Source: UBA11891 sp003533785
GTDB taxonomy: Bacteria; Bacteroidota; Bacteroidia; Flavobacteriales; Flavobacteriaceae
DNA: 64,000 nt
Assembly: GCA_949511625.1 (NCBI GenBank)
Contig: CATFEX010000046.1
Location: 50,880-114,879, forward strand
Direction: 5' to 3'
Below the pieces are notes generated by a model. The model was given only the letters and a program-made list of their open reading frames with translations. It was not told the DNA's origin and made no database searches. A program made the translations under genes and the position numbers. This document shows positions 63,593-64,000 of the stretch, in pieces; positions within the stretch are counted from its first letter, which is position 1; each line of letters opens with the position of its first letter.

Positions 63593-63973
63593 CTATTCTA
63601 TAGCAATCATACTGATTTCTACGCGTACGTTTTTGGGAAGGGTTTTCACGGCAACGGTTTCTCTAGCAGGCGCCTGTGTTTCATCAAATCGACTTCCATA
63701 AACGGCATTCACTTCAGTGAAATTATCCATATCGCTCAAAAAAATCGTTGATTTTACTACGTTTTCAAAAGTCATATGGGCTGCTTTCAATACGGCTTCA
63801 AGATTTTTCATGACTTGCTCTGTTTCTTCTGTAATACTATTAGAAACCCATTCCATACTATTGGGGTCTAATCCAATTTGACCACTGACATAGAGGGTAT
63901 TTCCGTGTTTTATAGCTTGATTGTAGGGGCCAATAGGGGCTGGGGCATGAGCCGTTTGAATTATGGTTTTCAT
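63593..63973 (-). CDS. ridA: RidA family 2-iminobutanoate/2-iminopropanoate deaminase
   Basis: A 126-residue trimeric enzyme that hydrolyses reactive enamine/imine intermediates from PLP enzymes. PIGPYNQAI near residue 13, SGQIGLDP near residue 30 and the substrate-binding Arg in APARETVAV near residue 102 are conserved. Threonine or serine dehydratase activity is the usual source of its substrate. Convergent with the kinase gene. Confidence 0.95.
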   Translation of the reverse strand: MKTIIQTAHAPAPIGPYNQAIKHGNTLYVSGQIGLDPNSMEWVSNSITEETEQVMKNLEAVLKAAHMTFENVVKSTIFLSDMDNFTEVNAVYGSRFDETQAPARETVAVKTLPKNVRVEISMIAIE

Positions 63974-64000
63974 AAATAGTGAGAATTATAGATTACGATA

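Noticed and set aside
1..64000. CRISPR array, prophage, insertion sequence, toxin-antitoxin or secondary-metabolite cluster
   Set aside because: No regular spaced repeats, transposase, integrase, phage structural gene or modular synthase was seen on either strand.

Overview
The window looks like a piece of a Flavobacteriaceae (Bacteroidota) chromosome, probably marine or environmental. The gene complement fits: a degenerate PorP/SprF-type outer-membrane gene, a GIN/DUF2807 fragment, DUF6624, DUF3822 and DUF3347 proteins, ClpC, a bifunctional ThrA and a 7TM-HD protein. Several clear promoters carry the Bacteroidota pattern TTG or TTTG, 17-20 nt, TAnnTTTG, and few starts have a purine-rich ribosome binding site. 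Composition is AT-leaning and even, apart from one very AT-rich gap between two tRNA genes. No prophage, insertion sequence, CRISPR array or biosynthetic cluster was seen. Most of the window is housekeeping.

Layout. 1-5.2 kb: partial MFS transporter, lpdA, two tandem msrB genes, a UMF1-type transporter, and a deletion scar joining an ECF sigma gene to a GIN-domain gene. 5.4-13.3 kb: lon-cmk, rpsA with its own promoter and leader hairpin, then pyrR-pyrB-(small unknown)-rnz. 13.3-18.8 kb: a DUF6624 protein, then pdxH-sixA-ppk-ppx (polyphosphate metabolism) and miaE. 18.8-25.1 kb: dnaX, whose long form requires a shift at an A10 run, the RNase P RNA, rsmD with two uncharacterised partners, a RecD-like helicase and yebC. 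25.1-36.1 kb: an epimerase-like protein, gcvT, an exported Xaa-Pro peptidase, the complete thrA-thrB-thrC operon and clpC. 36.1-43 kb: a clpC/gyrA intergenic region with two DnaA boxes one helical turn apart, gyrA, a TPR protein, an NlpC/P60 hydrolase and a 7TM-HD phosphohydrolase. 43-44.2 kb: tRNA-Ser(GCT), a decayed PorP/SprF gene, tRNA-Arg(TCT). 44.2-54.4 kb: a large sortilin/BNR exported protein, a LolA-like protein, a DUF3347 lipoprotein, lipoprotein MsrA, ald with a terminator in its leader, a thioesterase-like protein, a nitronate monooxygenase-like protein, an M20 peptidase and an AI-2E family permease. 54.4-64 kb: rsmE, tsaD, a TamB-like protein with no normal start codon, pfkA-gapA-BadF-type kinase, and ridA.

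The most interesting points are places where the reading frame or gene structure is unusual: the dnaX A10 slippage site (short and long DnaX from one gene), the missing TamB start next to an A5 run, the sigma/GIN fusion scar and the dead PorP gene. Three of these involve homopolymers, so sequencing or assembly error must be excluded. dnaX is the most credible as biology, because programmed slippage at A-runs in dnaX is known in other bacteria. I did not find a convincing new multi-gene system.
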